A stretch of DNA of 64,000 nucleotides from Chelativorans sp. (GCF_031180965.1 NZ_JAPSLH010000021.1:1-64000); one strand, 5' to 3'; counted from the first letter of the stretch, positions 1-8,339 are shown. Program-made: numbers and translations. The notes: generated by a model not told the origin, from the letters alone.

Positions 1-553
1 AGCGCGGCTGGTTCAGCCGCAGGTCGGTGGTCACGATCGCCGGCAGCTTCAGCTCCACCACCTGCAGGCCGCCATCCACCTCGCGCGTCACCCTCGCCTT
101 GCCGTCGCCGAGCTCCAGCTTCGAGGCGAAGGTGCCCTGCGCCCAGCCGAGTAGGGCGGCCAGCATCTGGCCGGTCTGGTTGGCGTCGTCGTCGATCGCC
201 TGCTTGCCCAGGATAATCAGGCCGGGGTCCTCGGCTTCCGCCACCCCCTTCAGGATCTTCGCCACGTCGAGCGGCTCGACCAGCCCGTCGGTCTTGACCA
301 GGATCGCGCGGTCCGCACCCATGGCGAGCGCGGTCCTCAGCGTCTCCTGCGCCTGGGCCGGGCCGATGGAGACGGCCACGATCTCCTCCACCTTGCCGGC
401 CTCCTTCAGGCGGATCGCCTCTTCCACCGCGATCTCGTCGAACGGGTTCATCGCCATCTTCACATTGGCGAGCTCGACGCCGGAGCCATCCGCCTTGACG
501 CGCGGCTTCACATTCGCGTCGATCACCCGCTTGACCGGTACAAGAACCTTCAT
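1..553 (-). CDS. etfB: Electron transfer flavoprotein beta subunit, partial
   Basis: Beta subunit of the heterodimeric electron transfer flavoprotein, which carries electrons from acyl-CoA and related dehydrogenases to ETF:ubiquinone oxidoreductase. The start ATG is at 553 and the reading frame runs off the left window edge, so only about 184 N-terminal residues are present. The N-terminus ([12 protein letters not shown]) and the segment [12 protein letters not shown] are characteristic of the family. The alpha subunit would normally follow downstream, outside the window. The frame is open throughout; only the window edge truncates it. Confidence 0.93.
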   Translation of the reverse strand, partial: MKVLVPVKRVIDANVKPRVKADGSGVELANVKMAMNPFDEIAVEEAIRLKEAGKVEEIVAVSIGPAQAQETLRTALAMGADRAILVKTDGLVEPLDVAKILKGVAEAEDPGLIILGKQAIDDDANQTGQMLAALLGWAQGTFASKLELGDGKARVTREVDGGLQVVELKLPAIVTTDLRLNQPR

Positions 554-766
554 GCGCTTTCACCTCTTGCTCAAGCTCTGGCCGCGGGAATACTCCCCTG
601 CAACCCGAACCGATTGCCTATTTCCGCCGTTTTCGGGGAAAACGAGACAGGCGGCGCCATGGTGCCAACCGTCGCCCGCAAGCCGCGCGGACCGTAATTA
701 GGCCTGACGCGCACGTCAATACGGCCTGCCGCCCGGGCATTCCTGCAGCTGCGGTTTGGATCGATT

Positions 767-1480
767 TTATTCCAGCTCCACCGCCTGCGGCGTCACGATG
801 CGGCGATCGAACAGCGGCACGCCGCGCCGGCGCAGGAGGATCACGAGCACCGCGCCTGTGACGAAGCCGCCTATATGGGCGGCGAAGGAGATCTGGTTGC
901 CGGGATCGATCAGGAACATCACGAACTGCGACCCGATCCACAGGAGGAGCACTATATAGGCGGGCAGGCGAAGCGGAATGCGGGCGAAGGCCAGCACCCA
1001 CAGCTTCACGCGCGGATGCAGCATCAGATAGGCGCCGATGACGCCCGCGACGGAGCCGGACGCCCCGATCAGCGGCGCCTGGGAATCGGGCACCATCATG
1101 CCGTGGAAGAAGGCGGCCGCGGCGGCGCAGGCGAGATAGAACATGAGATAGCGCAGATGTCCCAGCGCATCCTCGACATTGTCGCCGAAGACCCAGAGGA
1201 ACAGCATGTTGCCGCCCAGATGCAGGATGTCGCCGTGCAGGAAGGAGTAGGTGACGAAGGTAAGCGGCGCCGGCACCAGCTCCAGCTCCGGCGGCAGGAT
1301 CGCGATATCGTTCACCACCGACGGGATATAGCCGAGGCCGATGACGGTGGCCTGCGCAAACTCCAACCCGCCGAGCGAGGTCATGGCCCAGACCAGGATG
1401 TTCAGACCGATCAGCGTGAGCGTCACATATTGACGCTTGATATGGCGCAGGTGGTTCGCGTCATGAAGCGGTATGAACAT
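767..1480 (-). CDS. Rhomboid family intramembrane serine protease
   Basis: A 237-residue multi-pass inner-membrane protein. The rhomboid signature GASGS places the nucleophilic serine near residue 141. The general-base histidine is in a late membrane segment (AAHIGGF, about residue 202), and an HxxxN-type segment near residues 87-91 fits the oxyanion region. Hydrophobic segments alternate with short loops as in the six-helix bacterial rhomboid core. The length is normal for the family. Substrates cannot be inferred. It lies 30 bp downstream of the cobalamin adenosyltransferase gene on the same strand, so co-transcription is likely. Confidence 0.9.
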   Translation of the reverse strand: MFIPLHDANHLRHIKRQYVTLTLIGLNILVWAMTSLGGLEFAQATVIGLGYIPSVVNDIAILPPELELVPAPLTFVTYSFLHGDILHLGGNMLFLWVFGDNVEDALGHLRYLMFYLACAAAAAFFHGMMVPDSQAPLIGASGSVAGVIGAYLMLHPRVKLWVLAFARIPLRLPAYIVLLLWIGSQFVMFLIDPGNQISFAAHIGGFVTGAVLVILLRRRGVPLFDRRIVTPQAVELE

Positions 1481-1510
1481 GGCCCTGCGCCCCCTCCGCC
1501 GCCACCCCGG

Positions 1511-2089
1511 TCAGCGGTTCTGCCCCGGCACCCATAGCACGTCGCGCGCGCCATTGTCATTGACGGCCCTGGCGGCGACGAACAGGAAATCCGAGAGACG
1601 GTTGATGTAGCGGATGGCCTCGTCGCCCACCGCCTCGTCCGGCATCTGCCGCAACTCCACCATCAGCCGCTCCGCGCGGCGCGTGACCGTTCGGGCAAGG
1701 TGCAGCGCGGCCGAAGCCGGCGAGCCGCCCGGCAGGACGAAGGAGCGTAGCGGCGCAAGATGCGCGTTGAGCGCATCGATCTCCCGCTCGAGCCGCTCGA
1801 CCTGCGAGGCGGCGATGCGCAGCGCCTCGCCGCGCTTCTCGCTGCCGGCCGGCGTCGCGAGATCGGCGCCGAGATCGAACAGGTCGTTCTGGATTCGCAG
1901 CAGCATCGCATCCATCGTGGGATCGCTCCCGGCGGTGTGCACACGCGCCATGCCGATGCAGGCGCTCGCCTCGTCCACTGTTCCATAGGCGGCCACGCGC
2001 AGGTCGCATTTCAGCCGCCGCTCGCCGCTCGCCAGCCCCGTCGTGCCGTCGTCGCCCGTCCGCGTGTAGATCTTGTTGAGCTTCACCAT
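1511..2089 (-). CDS. Cob(I)alamin adenosyltransferase, PduO type
   Basis: ATP:cob(I)alamin adenosyltransferase (192 aa), which makes adenosylcobalamin from ATP and cob(I)alamin in the cytoplasm. The N-terminal KIYTRTGDDGTTGL motif is the ATP-binding signature of the PduO-type family. The later RAERLMVELRQ and YINRLSDFLFVAAR segments are the conserved helical-bundle residues of this trimeric enzyme. Length is typical. It sits between a small twin-TM protein and a rhomboid protease on the same strand. Confidence 0.93.
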   Translation of the reverse strand: MVKLNKIYTRTGDDGTTGLASGERRLKCDLRVAAYGTVDEASACIGMARVHTAGSDPTMDAMLLRIQNDLFDLGADLATPAGSEKRGEALRIAASQVERLEREIDALNAHLAPLRSFVLPGGSPASAALHLARTVTRRAERLMVELRQMPDEAVGDEAIRYINRLSDFLFVAARAVNDNGARDVLWVPGQNR

Positions 2090-2110
2090 GGGCGTGGCCT
2101 TCCCCGAGGA

Positions 2111-2311
2111 TCAGTTGCCCGCCTGGCTATACCACATCGCCAGAACGATCAGCACCACGGCCACGAACTGCAGCGCCACGCGCGCCTGCATCAGCTTGTT
2201 CGACGTGTTGCCGGAGCCGCCCCGCATCATGTTGATCAGTCCGCGCACGAGCACGAAGACGACCGCCACCATGACGATCACGGCAAGGATGTTGAAGATG
2301 GTCGAAGTCAT
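2111..2311 (-). CDS. Small twin-transmembrane protein (HIG1-like)
   Basis: A 66-residue protein with two predicted hydrophobic helices (about residues 6-26 and 44-60) separated by a short polar loop containing RGGSGNTSNKLMQARV. This architecture matches the alphaproteobacterial twin-transmembrane/HIG1-domain proteins often found next to cobalamin adenosyltransferase. The start is an ATG. It ends 22 bp before the adenosyltransferase gene on the same strand. In mitochondria HIG1 proteins associate with respiratory complexes; any such role here is inference. Confidence 0.8.
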   Translation of the reverse strand: MTSTIFNILAVIVMVAVVFVLVRGLINMMRGGSGNTSNKLMQARVALQFVAVVLIVLAMWYSQAGN

Positions 2312-2338
2312 CGGTTCCGCTTTCCTTGAAAGGACGGA

Positions 2339-3172
2339 TCATTCCCGGTTGGCAATGAGCCGGTAGAAGAGCTGCGCGGGCAGGACGCGTTTCAGGAAGA
2401 CTCCGATCTTGGCCGGCAGGGTCACGACATAGTGCGGCCGCGGGCGCGGGTGAAGGAGCGCGTGGCGCAGAACCTTATATACCGCATCCGGCCCGAGTTT
2501 CAGGCGCGACTTGGTGCCGCCGGCCCTGAGCCGCTCCAGCTGGCCCCGATAGGCCTGCCGGTGGGGCGAGTTCTCCACGTCGATATTGCGCTCAAACCAG
2601 GGAAGCCCGTTCGAAGCGATTTTCGAGGCGATCGGCCCCGGCTCGATCAGCGAAACTTGGATGCCGGAGCCTGAAAGCTCCGCGCGCATGCAGAGCATCA
2701 GCCCTTCGACCGCGTGTTTGGAGGCGGCATACGCCCCGCGGTATCTTATCGGCAGCAGGCCGAGGATCGACGAGCAGCAGACGATGCGGCCATGACCCTG
2801 CCTGCGCATGATGGGCACGATGCGGCGCGTCAGATCGTGCCAGCCGAAGAAATTCGCCTCGAACTGCTCGCGCAGCGCTGCTACCGGAAGGTCCTCGACG
2901 GCGCCGGCCTGGGCATAGGCGCCGTTGTTGAACAGCGCGTCTAGCCTGCCGCCGGTCCGGGCCATGACATCGTCCACCAGCGCGGCGATGGAGTCCGGTT
3001 CGCGATAGTCGAGATAAAAGGCCGCGATCCCGTCCTGTTCGAGCGCGGCGAGGTCTTCCGCCCTGCGCGCAGTGGCGAAAACGCGCCAGCCATCGCGCTG
3101 CAACGCCCGGGCACAGTATGCGCCGATGCCGGACGATGCGCCGGTGATAAGGATGGTGCCGTTCTTTCCCAT
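2339..3172 (-). CDS. SDR family NAD(P)-dependent oxidoreductase
   Basis: Short-chain dehydrogenase/reductase of 277 residues. The cofactor-binding glycine motif TGASSGIG is at the N-terminus, the NNGAYAQAG segment replaces the usual NNAG, and the catalytic Ser plus YAASK(H) lie in the middle (YRGAYAASKHAVEG). The C-terminal extension of roughly 90 residues is longer than a minimal SDR. I chose the ATG at 3172 (MGKNGTILITG) because an upstream start at 3208 would add 12 residues unlike the family. Substrate unknown. Confidence 0.88.
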   Translation of the reverse strand: MGKNGTILITGASSGIGAYCARALQRDGWRVFATARRAEDLAALEQDGIAAFYLDYREPDSIAALVDDVMARTGGRLDALFNNGAYAQAGAVEDLPVAALREQFEANFFGWHDLTRRIVPIMRRQGHGRIVCCSSILGLLPIRYRGAYAASKHAVEGLMLCMRAELSGSGIQVSLIEPGPIASKIASNGLPWFERNIDVENSPHRQAYRGQLERLRAGGTKSRLKLGPDAVYKVLRHALLHPRPRPHYVVTLPAKIGVFLKRVLPAQLFYRLIANRE

Positions 3173-3257
3173 GCGGAACCGATTCGCTATGGCTTCTTGT
3201 CGATCCACGAAGCGGTTTCACATATTCGGGCTACCCAACACAATCGAAGAGGTCTGC

Positions 3258-4109
3258 GTGCGAAGGTTTGTGGCGCTGCGGAGGATCGTCAGGGACGCTT
3301 TCGGCCATTTCAACGCCGATGACGGCTGGGCCATGGCGAGCCATCTTGCGGTCAGCGCCATCATGGCACTCTTCCCCTTCCTCATTTTCGCGGCGGCGCT
3401 GGCCAGCTTCCTCGGCGCCGACGCCTTCTCCGAGACGGCGGTGCACCTCGTCTTCGATACATGGCCGAAAGAGGTGGCGGAGCCGATCGCCAAGGAAGTG
3501 GCGAGCGTCCTCGGGGTGCGGCGCGGCGATGTGCTCACCTTCGGTGTGGTGCTCGCCGCCTTCTTTGCATCGAACGGGGTCGAAGCTCTGAGGCTGTCCC
3601 TCAACCGCGCCTATCGCGTCGAGGAGAACCGCTCCTTCTTCTTCCTGCGCCTGCAGAGCCTGGGTTTCGTGCTCATCGCGACGCTCGGCTTCATGGCCAT
3701 CAGCGTGCTCCTGGTCATCGCACCGGTGGCCGCCAACATCGCCCTTTCGCGTATGGAATGGCTGGAGCCCTATATGGGCACAATCACGCTGTGGCGGTAT
3801 ATCATCGCCGTCGTGGTGCTGGTTTTCGCGCTCGTAGTCGTACATATCTCGCTGCCGGCGGGGCGGCGCACGCTTGTCGACGTGCTGCCCGGCATCGCCT
3901 TCACCCTGCTTGGCTGGATCGCCGGATCGAGCCTCTTTGCCGCCTATCTCGGACGCTTCAGCAGCTATACGACCACTTATGCGGGCCTTGCCTCGATCAT
4001 GATCGCGGTCGTCTTCCTCTACATTATCTCGGTGATCTTCATCCTCGGCGGCGAGCTCAACGCCGCCATCATCCGCTACCGGGAGGCACGGCGGGCCGTG
4101 GCCGGCTGA
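3258..4109 (+). CDS. YihY/BrkB (UPF0761) family membrane protein
   Basis: A 283-residue inner-membrane protein of the YihY/BrkB family, sometimes annotated ribonuclease BN although that activity belongs to a different protein. It has about six hydrophobic segments and conserved features such as the N-terminal DGWAMASHLAVSAIMALFPF and the C-terminal GGELNAAIIRYREARR. The GTG at 3258, preceded by AGAGG, is preferred to an upstream ATG at 3072 that would overlap the divergent SDR gene. Its last 41 bp overlap the end of the convergent EamA gene. Confidence 0.85.
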   Translation: MRRFVALRRIVRDAFGHFNADDGWAMASHLAVSAIMALFPFLIFAAALASFLGADAFSETAVHLVFDTWPKEVAEPIAKEVASVLGVRRGDVLTFGVVLAAFFASNGVEALRLSLNRAYRVEENRSFFFLRLQSLGFVLIATLGFMAISVLLVIAPVAANIALSRMEWLEPYMGTITLWRYIIAVVVLVFALVVVHISLPAGRRTLVDVLPGIAFTLLGWIAGSSLFAAYLGRFSSYTTTYAGLASIMIAVVFLYIISVIFILGGELNAAIIRYREARRAVAG

Positions 4110-4965
4110 CGGTCGCGAGCGCGACGCCGAGCGTGGTTACCGCCATGCCGCCGATCTGCACCAGCGTGAGCGTCTCCCCGAAGAGCGCCCAGGCCATCAC
4201 CGCCGTCACCGCGGGCACGAGATAGAAGAGGGAGGCCACGCGCGCGACGGCGCCCTTCCGGATGAGCAGTATCAGCAGGAACACGGCGCCCAGCGAGAGC
4301 ACGAGCACCAGCCATATCATGGCGAAGACGAGTTCGCCGGTGAGCACAAATTGCTGCCGCTCGAAGAGGAGCGAGACGGGAAAGGCGACGAGCCAGCCGC
4401 CGAGATACTGGTAGAGCGTGCCGCTGATGAGATCGGCATTTCCCACGAAGCGCTTCTGCCAGACAGTGCCGGCGCTCATGGCGATCACCGCCGCAAGGCC
4501 GGCGCCGATGGTGGCAAGCGTCACGCCGCCCGTGACGGCGCCAAGCTTGGGCGAAAGCACGATGGCGACGCCGGCGAGCCCTACGAAAAGCCCGGTCCAC
4601 ACGCGCGAATCCACCCTTTCGCCGGCAAAGGCGCCGGCCATCAGGGCGGTCAGCAGCGGCTGCAGGCCGATGATCAGCCCGGCGAGCCCGGCCGGCAGGC
4701 CGTTGCGGATGGCCCAGAACACGCCGCCCAGATAGATGCCGTGCATCAGCACGCCCGCCACGCCCGAGTGGAAGGCGATGCGCGGGGGCAGGCTGCGCGC
4801 TCCCACGACCGGTATGAGAAGGAGCAGGAGGCCGACGCTCAACGCGAAGCGCACCCACAGGAAGGTGAAAGGTTCGGCCCAGGGCATGGCGTAGCGCGCG
4901 CCGATGAAGCCTGTCGACCACAGGACGACGAAAAGCGCCGGGGCGGCCTTGGCAAGGTCGGGCAT
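4069..4965 (-). CDS. EamA/DMT superfamily transporter
   Basis: A 298-residue drug/metabolite transporter with ten predicted transmembrane helices in two EamA repeats. It begins with ALFVVLWSTGFIGARYAMPW, the usual first helix, and has the loop GLQPLLTALMAGAF of the first repeat. The start ATG at 4965 (MPDLAKAAP) is chosen over in-frame ATGs at 5004 and 5010 because family members begin near the first helix. Probable role is efflux or uptake of a small metabolite; the substrate cannot be read from sequence. Confidence 0.88.
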   Translation of the reverse strand: MPDLAKAAPALFVVLWSTGFIGARYAMPWAEPFTFLWVRFALSVGLLLLLIPVVGARSLPPRIAFHSGVAGVLMHGIYLGGVFWAIRNGLPAGLAGLIIGLQPLLTALMAGAFAGERVDSRVWTGLFVGLAGVAIVLSPKLGAVTGGVTLATIGAGLAAVIAMSAGTVWQKRFVGNADLISGTLYQYLGGWLVAFPVSLLFERQQFVLTGELVFAMIWLVLVLSLGAVFLLILLIRKGAVARVASLFYLVPAVTAVMAWALFGETLTLVQIGGMAVTTLGVALATVSRPRPAVPPGSG

Positions 4966-5053
4966 GGCGATCCGGGAATTGCGTTCAGTTTCGGGCGCGA
5001 GCATGTGCATCGCCCGCCCGTGCAAGAAAAGCGAAAGTTTTGCAAGCTGCGCT

Positions 5054-5941
5054 TCAGCGGGACAGGTCCAGTCCCACCATCCTGGCAATATCCCCGGGCG
5101 TGGCGCCGGCCGCGCGCAGCGCGTCGATCCCCGTGTCGCCGCGGCTCTTCGACAGTTTCCTGCCGTCCTCGCCCAGGATCAGCGCGTGATGATGATAGCG
5201 CGGTACCGGCAGCCCCAGCAGCTCCTGCAGCAGGCGGTGCACGGCGGTCGCATGGAACAGGTCGCGGCCGCGCACCACATGGGTGATGCCCTGCAGCGCA
5301 TCGTCCACCACCACGGCCAGATGATAGCTCGTCGGCACTTCCTTGCGCGCGAGCACCACGTCCCCCCAGGCATCGGGCCGGGCGGCGATGCGGCCCGTCT
5401 CGCCCTTGGGCCCGCCGCCGGTTTCCTCCCAGAAGAAGGGCGCCGCCACGTGGGCGAGCGCCGCCTCCATGTCGAGCCGCCAGGCAAAAGGCTCGCCCTT
5501 CTCCATGCGCCGCCGGCGCTCGCTGTTCGGGCGCTCCTTGTCGACGGGCGGAAAGAGCGGCGCGCCGTCGGGATCGCGCGGCCAGGGCGTCCCCTGCGCC
5601 TCGGCATCGGCGATATAGGCGCGCATCTCGCCGCGGCTCATGAAAGAGGGATAGACGATGTCCGCGTCGACCAGCCGCTCGAGCGCCTGGGCGTAATCGT
5701 CGAAATGGTCGGACTGGCGGCGCACCGGCTCTTCCCATTCAAGGCCAAGCCACTCAAGATCGCGGAAGATCTGCGCTTCCCGCTCCGGCGTGCAGCGGAT
5801 GATGTCGATATCCTCGATGCGCAGGAGAAAGCGCCCGCCGGCGGCGCGGGCCATCGAATGGTTCAGCAGAGCCGAGTAGGCGTGGCCGAGATGCAGCGCC
5901 CCGTTTGAGCTCGGCGCGAAGCGGAAGACAGGAACTGTCAT
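5054..5941 (-). CDS. gluQRS: Glutamyl-Q tRNA(Asp) synthetase
   Basis: A 295-residue paralogue of the catalytic half of glutamyl-tRNA synthetase. It transfers glutamate to the queuosine base at the wobble position of tRNA-Asp. It has the class I HLGH motif (FAPSSNGALHLGH, N-terminal) and KLSKS near the C-terminus, and lacks the anticodon-binding domain of full GluRS, as expected from its length. The LRIEDID segment follows the family pattern. It is upstream of the EamA transporter on the same strand. Confidence 0.93.
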   Translation of the reverse strand: MTVPVFRFAPSSNGALHLGHAYSALLNHSMARAAGGRFLLRIEDIDIIRCTPEREAQIFRDLEWLGLEWEEPVRRQSDHFDDYAQALERLVDADIVYPSFMSRGEMRAYIADAEAQGTPWPRDPDGAPLFPPVDKERPNSERRRRMEKGEPFAWRLDMEAALAHVAAPFFWEETGGGPKGETGRIAARPDAWGDVVLARKEVPTSYHLAVVVDDALQGITHVVRGRDLFHATAVHRLLQELLGLPVPRYHHHALILGEDGRKLSKSRGDTGIDALRAAGATPGDIARMVGLDLSR

Positions 5942-6021
5942 GAGCCTCGCAGGAAACGGATTGTGGCGGCCATGGCCGCATTGCTAGGCTCGGGGAAAGG
6001 AAAGCGCAAGGATCACCGCCC

Positions 6022-6666
6022 ATGCAGCGGATCGAAACGGAGGTCGACATCGCGCGCGGGCTGGACGCGCTGGTTCTGATCGACCGCAGGCTGGCCCCCG
6101 TGCGCGCGGCCGCCGGCCAGGTGCCGCTGCGGCGCAGTCCGGCAGGCTTCCACAGCCTTGCCTCGGTCATTGTCTCGCAGCAGGTCTCGCGGGCAAGCGC
6201 CGACGCCATTTTCGGGCGGCTCTGCCGGCTCGTGGATCCGCTCACGCCCGCCGGCTTTCTCGCCGGCGGGGAGCGCATCATGGTGGAGGCCGGCCTCTCC
6301 CGCGCCAAGCAGAAGACGCTGACGGCGCTTTCCGCCATGCTCCAGGCGGGCGAGCTCGACCTCGCCCTGCTCGGCGCGCTTCCTGCGGGGGAGGCGATCG
6401 CGTCGCTGACGGCAGTGCCCGGCATCGGCCCCTGGACGGCCGAAGTCTATCTCCTGGTCGCCGCCGGCCATGCCGACATCTTCCCCGCCGGGGATGTTGC
6501 GCTGCAGACGGCGGTCGCCCGCGCGTTCGGCCTCCAGCCCCGTCCCGAGGCGAAACAGCTCGCGCTCCTGGCCGAATCATGGAGCCCGTGGCGTTCCGTC
6601 GCAGCGCGGCTTTTCTGGTCCTATTACCGGGAAATCCGCGGTGCGGAGGCGGCGCCGGCCGCGTGA
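6022..6666 (+). CDS. DNA-3-methyladenine glycosylase, HhH-GPD family (AlkA-like)
   Basis: A 214-residue base-excision repair enzyme removing alkylated bases. The helix-hairpin-helix motif is VPGIGPWTAEVYLL (about residues 132-145), followed by the catalytic aspartate in the loop FPAGDVALQ. The upstream segment VIVSQQVS is the conserved QQxS of the superfamily. It lacks the N-terminal AlkA domain, which is common in alphaproteobacterial versions. It is divergent from gluQRS. Confidence 0.9.
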   Translation: MQRIETEVDIARGLDALVLIDRRLAPVRAAAGQVPLRRSPAGFHSLASVIVSQQVSRASADAIFGRLCRLVDPLTPAGFLAGGERIMVEAGLSRAKQKTLTALSAMLQAGELDLALLGALPAGEAIASLTAVPGIGPWTAEVYLLVAAGHADIFPAGDVALQTAVARAFGLQPRPEAKQLALLAESWSPWRSVAARLFWSYYREIRGAEAAPAA

Positions 6667-6794
6667 GCCGCTGAAAACCCAAGAAAATTCTGCGTATCGC
6701 TCCATTGGAACCCAGAATACCGGCTTCACATTCCTGTCATCGCCAGATTAGACTATCCGCGCCGATCGATCTGCCCAACAGGAGCTTAGAGGAC

Positions 6795-7352
6795 GTGACG
6801 ATCGCCTTCTCGCCGGACGGCATGCCCGCGCTGGTGCTCAACGCGGACTACCGTCCGCTCAACTACTATCCCCTGTCGCTGTGGTCGTGGCAGGATGCCA
6901 TCAAGGCCGTCTTCCTCGATCGGGTCAATATCGTCGCGGAATATGAGCACGCGGTCTCCTCGCCCTCCTTCACCATGCGGCTGCCCAGCGTCGTCAGCCT
7001 GAAGACCTATGTGAAGCCGTCGCGCTTTCCCGCCTTCACGCGGTTCAACGTCTTCCTGCGCGACCGCTTCCAGTGCCAGTATTGCGGGGCGCGGGAGGAG
7101 CTCACCTTCGACCACGTCACCCCGCGCCGGCACGGCGGCGTCACCTCGTGGGAGAATGTCGTCGCCGCCTGCTCGCCCTGCAATCTGAGGAAGGGCGGCC
7201 TCATGCCCGAGCAGGCGAAGATGTGGCCGCAGCAGAAACCCTACCGGCCGACGGTCCATGATCTGCACAATAATGGGCGGCTTTTCCCGCCCAATTATTT
7301 GCATGAAAGCTGGATGGACTATCTCTACTGGGACGTCGAGCTGGAGCCGTAG
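6795..7352 (+). CDS. HNH endonuclease family protein
   Basis: A 185-residue protein with an HNH nuclease domain. The zinc-binding pairs CQYCG and CSPCN flank the catalytic core TFDHVTPRRHGG, where the DH and the later N (SWENVVAAC) are the expected metal-site residues. The N-terminal half (PALVLNADYRPLNYYPLSLWSWQDA) is conserved in rhizobial homologues. The GTG at 6795 with GGAG ten bases upstream is chosen over the longer ATG frame from 6705. Homologues are core chromosomal genes rather than homing nucleases; cellular role unclear. Confidence 0.85.
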   Translation: MTIAFSPDGMPALVLNADYRPLNYYPLSLWSWQDAIKAVFLDRVNIVAEYEHAVSSPSFTMRLPSVVSLKTYVKPSRFPAFTRFNVFLRDRFQCQYCGAREELTFDHVTPRRHGGVTSWENVVAACSPCNLRKGGLMPEQAKMWPQQKPYRPTVHDLHNNGRLFPPNYLHESWMDYLYWDVELEP

Positions 7353-7395
7353 AACGGCCGGGTTCCCATCATCCGGCTCTCGCCTTGCGCGACCG

Positions 7396-7899
7396 TCAAC
7401 GCTTCAGCGCCGCCCGCAAAGCCACCGCCGCCAGGATAGCGCTCGCCACCACGTTCCAGCCGGCAAAGGAAAGGCCGAGGAAGCGTCCTGCCGCCTTGTC
7501 GCAGGAGGGCGGGACCACCTCGTTCAGCTGGTCGAGCAGGCTGCCCGAGCCGGTCGGCGCCGCCACCACGCCGCAGTCGGTCGGCCCCTGCCAGAAACCC
7601 CACTCCACCCCGGAATGGTAGACGCCGAGATAAAGCCCCCAGAGCATGAGCAGGCCGCCGGCCAGCAGCAGGACGCGCGTGACGACCGCCGGCGCTTTGA
7701 GCGCCGAGCTGGCGAGCGCCAGCAGCATCACCGGCACGCCGACATAGTAGGGCACGCGCTGCTCGAGGCAGAGCTTGCAGGGGATGAACCCGCCGATATG
7801 CTGGAAGCCGAGCGCGGTGCCGACCACCGCGGCCATGGCGACGGCGAGGAAGCCGGCCGTCAGTGTCTGGAGCCTGCCCGTCGGGGCCGTAAGCGTCAT
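7396..7899 (-). CDS. dsbB: Disulfide bond formation protein B
   Basis: A 167-residue inner-membrane quinone-dependent oxidase that reoxidises periplasmic DsbA-type proteins. The first periplasmic loop carries the redox pair CKLC (about residues 41-44). The second loop carries the partner cysteines in PTDC and PPSC. Four hydrophobic helices are visible. Convergent with the HNH gene. It is the last chromosomal gene before the interrupted tRNA-Leu. Confidence 0.92.
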   Translation of the reverse strand: MTLTAPTGRLQTLTAGFLAVAMAAVVGTALGFQHIGGFIPCKLCLEQRVPYYVGVPVMLLALASSALKAPAVVTRVLLLAGGLLMLWGLYLGVYHSGVEWGFWQGPTDCGVVAAPTGSGSLLDQLNEVVPPSCDKAAGRFLGLSFAGWNVVASAILAAVALRAALKR

Positions 7900-8003
7900 G
7901 GAACCGCCTTTGCGCGTGGTAGCGAGGCGTCGCTGCGAAGCGTCGCCTGAGCGGCTATCTAGCGGCAGCTTGAAGGCGGCGCAACGGCGCAGCCTGCGGA
8001 GAG

Positions 8004-8031
8004 TTGACGCGGCCGCGCTTCCCCGTATAGT
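8004..8031 (+). promoter_or_regulatory. Sigma-70-type promoter of the interrupted tRNA-Leu
   Basis: TTGACG at 8004-8009 and TATAGT at 8026-8031 with a 16 bp spacer, ending 27 bp before the mature 5' end of the tRNA-Leu gene. The match to the vegetative consensus is good. Because the tRNA is split at 8097, this promoter now reads rightwards into the integrated element and toward the intact tRNA-Leu at 8255. Confidence 0.7.
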
Positions 8032-8058
8032 CCGCGCCTGTCCGCCCTCGCGGCGCGG

Positions 8059-8097
8059 GCCCCTGTGGCGGAATTGGTAGACGCGACCGACTCAAAA
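8059..8097 (+). pseudogene. tRNA-Leu(CAA), 5' half, split by ICE integration (attL)
   Basis: These 39 nt are the acceptor 5' strand (GCCCCTG), D arm and anticodon 5' strand plus loop of a tRNA-Leu. The sequence departs from tRNA directly after the loop CTCAAAA (8091-8097). The matching 3' half is at 42814-42866. Joined at the loop, the halves give an 85 nt tRNA with perfectly paired acceptor (GCCCCTG/CAGGGGC) and anticodon (ACCGA/TCGGT) stems and anticodon CAA. This fragment alone cannot make a tRNA. Confidence 0.92.
8091..8097. other. attL core (7 bp)
   Basis: CTCAAAA, the anticodon loop of the split tRNA-Leu, identical to 42814-42820. A 7 bp crossover segment flanked in the reconstructed attB by the perfect inverted repeat CCGA/TCGG fits a tyrosine recombinase strand-exchange site. 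Confidence 0.8.
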
Positions 8098-8205
8098 AGA
8101 GGTTTGTCTACCATATCCACAAGTTTTGCGACGGGCCGAAAGTGTAGTAGGTTGAGTGGGTTAGAGAGATAGGAGTCTACGCCGCCAGAAGCCAAAAATC
8201 GCGCT

Positions 8206-8223
8206 AGGTGCAGTATAGGTGCA
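8206..8223 (+). repeat. Candidate integrase arm-site repeat, left
   Basis: Two AGGTGCA heptamers (8206-8212, 8217-8223) spaced by one helical turn (11 bp period). The same 18 bp arrangement recurs at 42663-42680 with 16/18 identity and the same orientation. It lies 108 bp inside the left crossover core. Position and duplication suit arm-type binding sites for the integrase or its directionality factor. Confidence 0.6.
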
Positions 8224-8254
8224 GAGAGCGACGGCTAGAATCGGCGGCAAATGT

Positions 8255-8339
8255 GCGGGTGTGGTGGAATTGGTAGACGCGCTGGATTCAAAATCCAGTT
8301 CCGAAAGGAGTGCCGGTTCGACCCCGGCCACCCGCACCA
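8255..8339 (+). tRNA. tRNA-Leu(CAA), intact, carried inside the ICE
   Basis: An 85 nt class II tRNA with encoded CCA. Acceptor stem GCGGGTG/CACCCGC pairs perfectly, the anticodon stem CTGGA/TCCAG closes the loop TTCAAAA giving anticodon CAA (reads UUG), the variable arm is TTCCGAAAGGAGTG and the T stem is GCCGG/CCGGC. It lies 157 bp inside the left end, so it belongs to the element. It decodes the same codon as the host gene the element interrupts. Its stem sequence differs from the host attB (CTGGA versus ACCGA), which would spare it from the same integrase. A small hairpin TTCAGC-TTC-GCTGAA follows at 8381-8395. Confidence 0.95.

Noticed and set aside
8255-8339. Second tRNA-Leu as an original tandem chromosomal gene
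   Set aside because: It lies between the attL core and the left arm-type repeat on one side and ICE cargo on the other, so it is inside the element. Only an empty-site comparison could overturn this.
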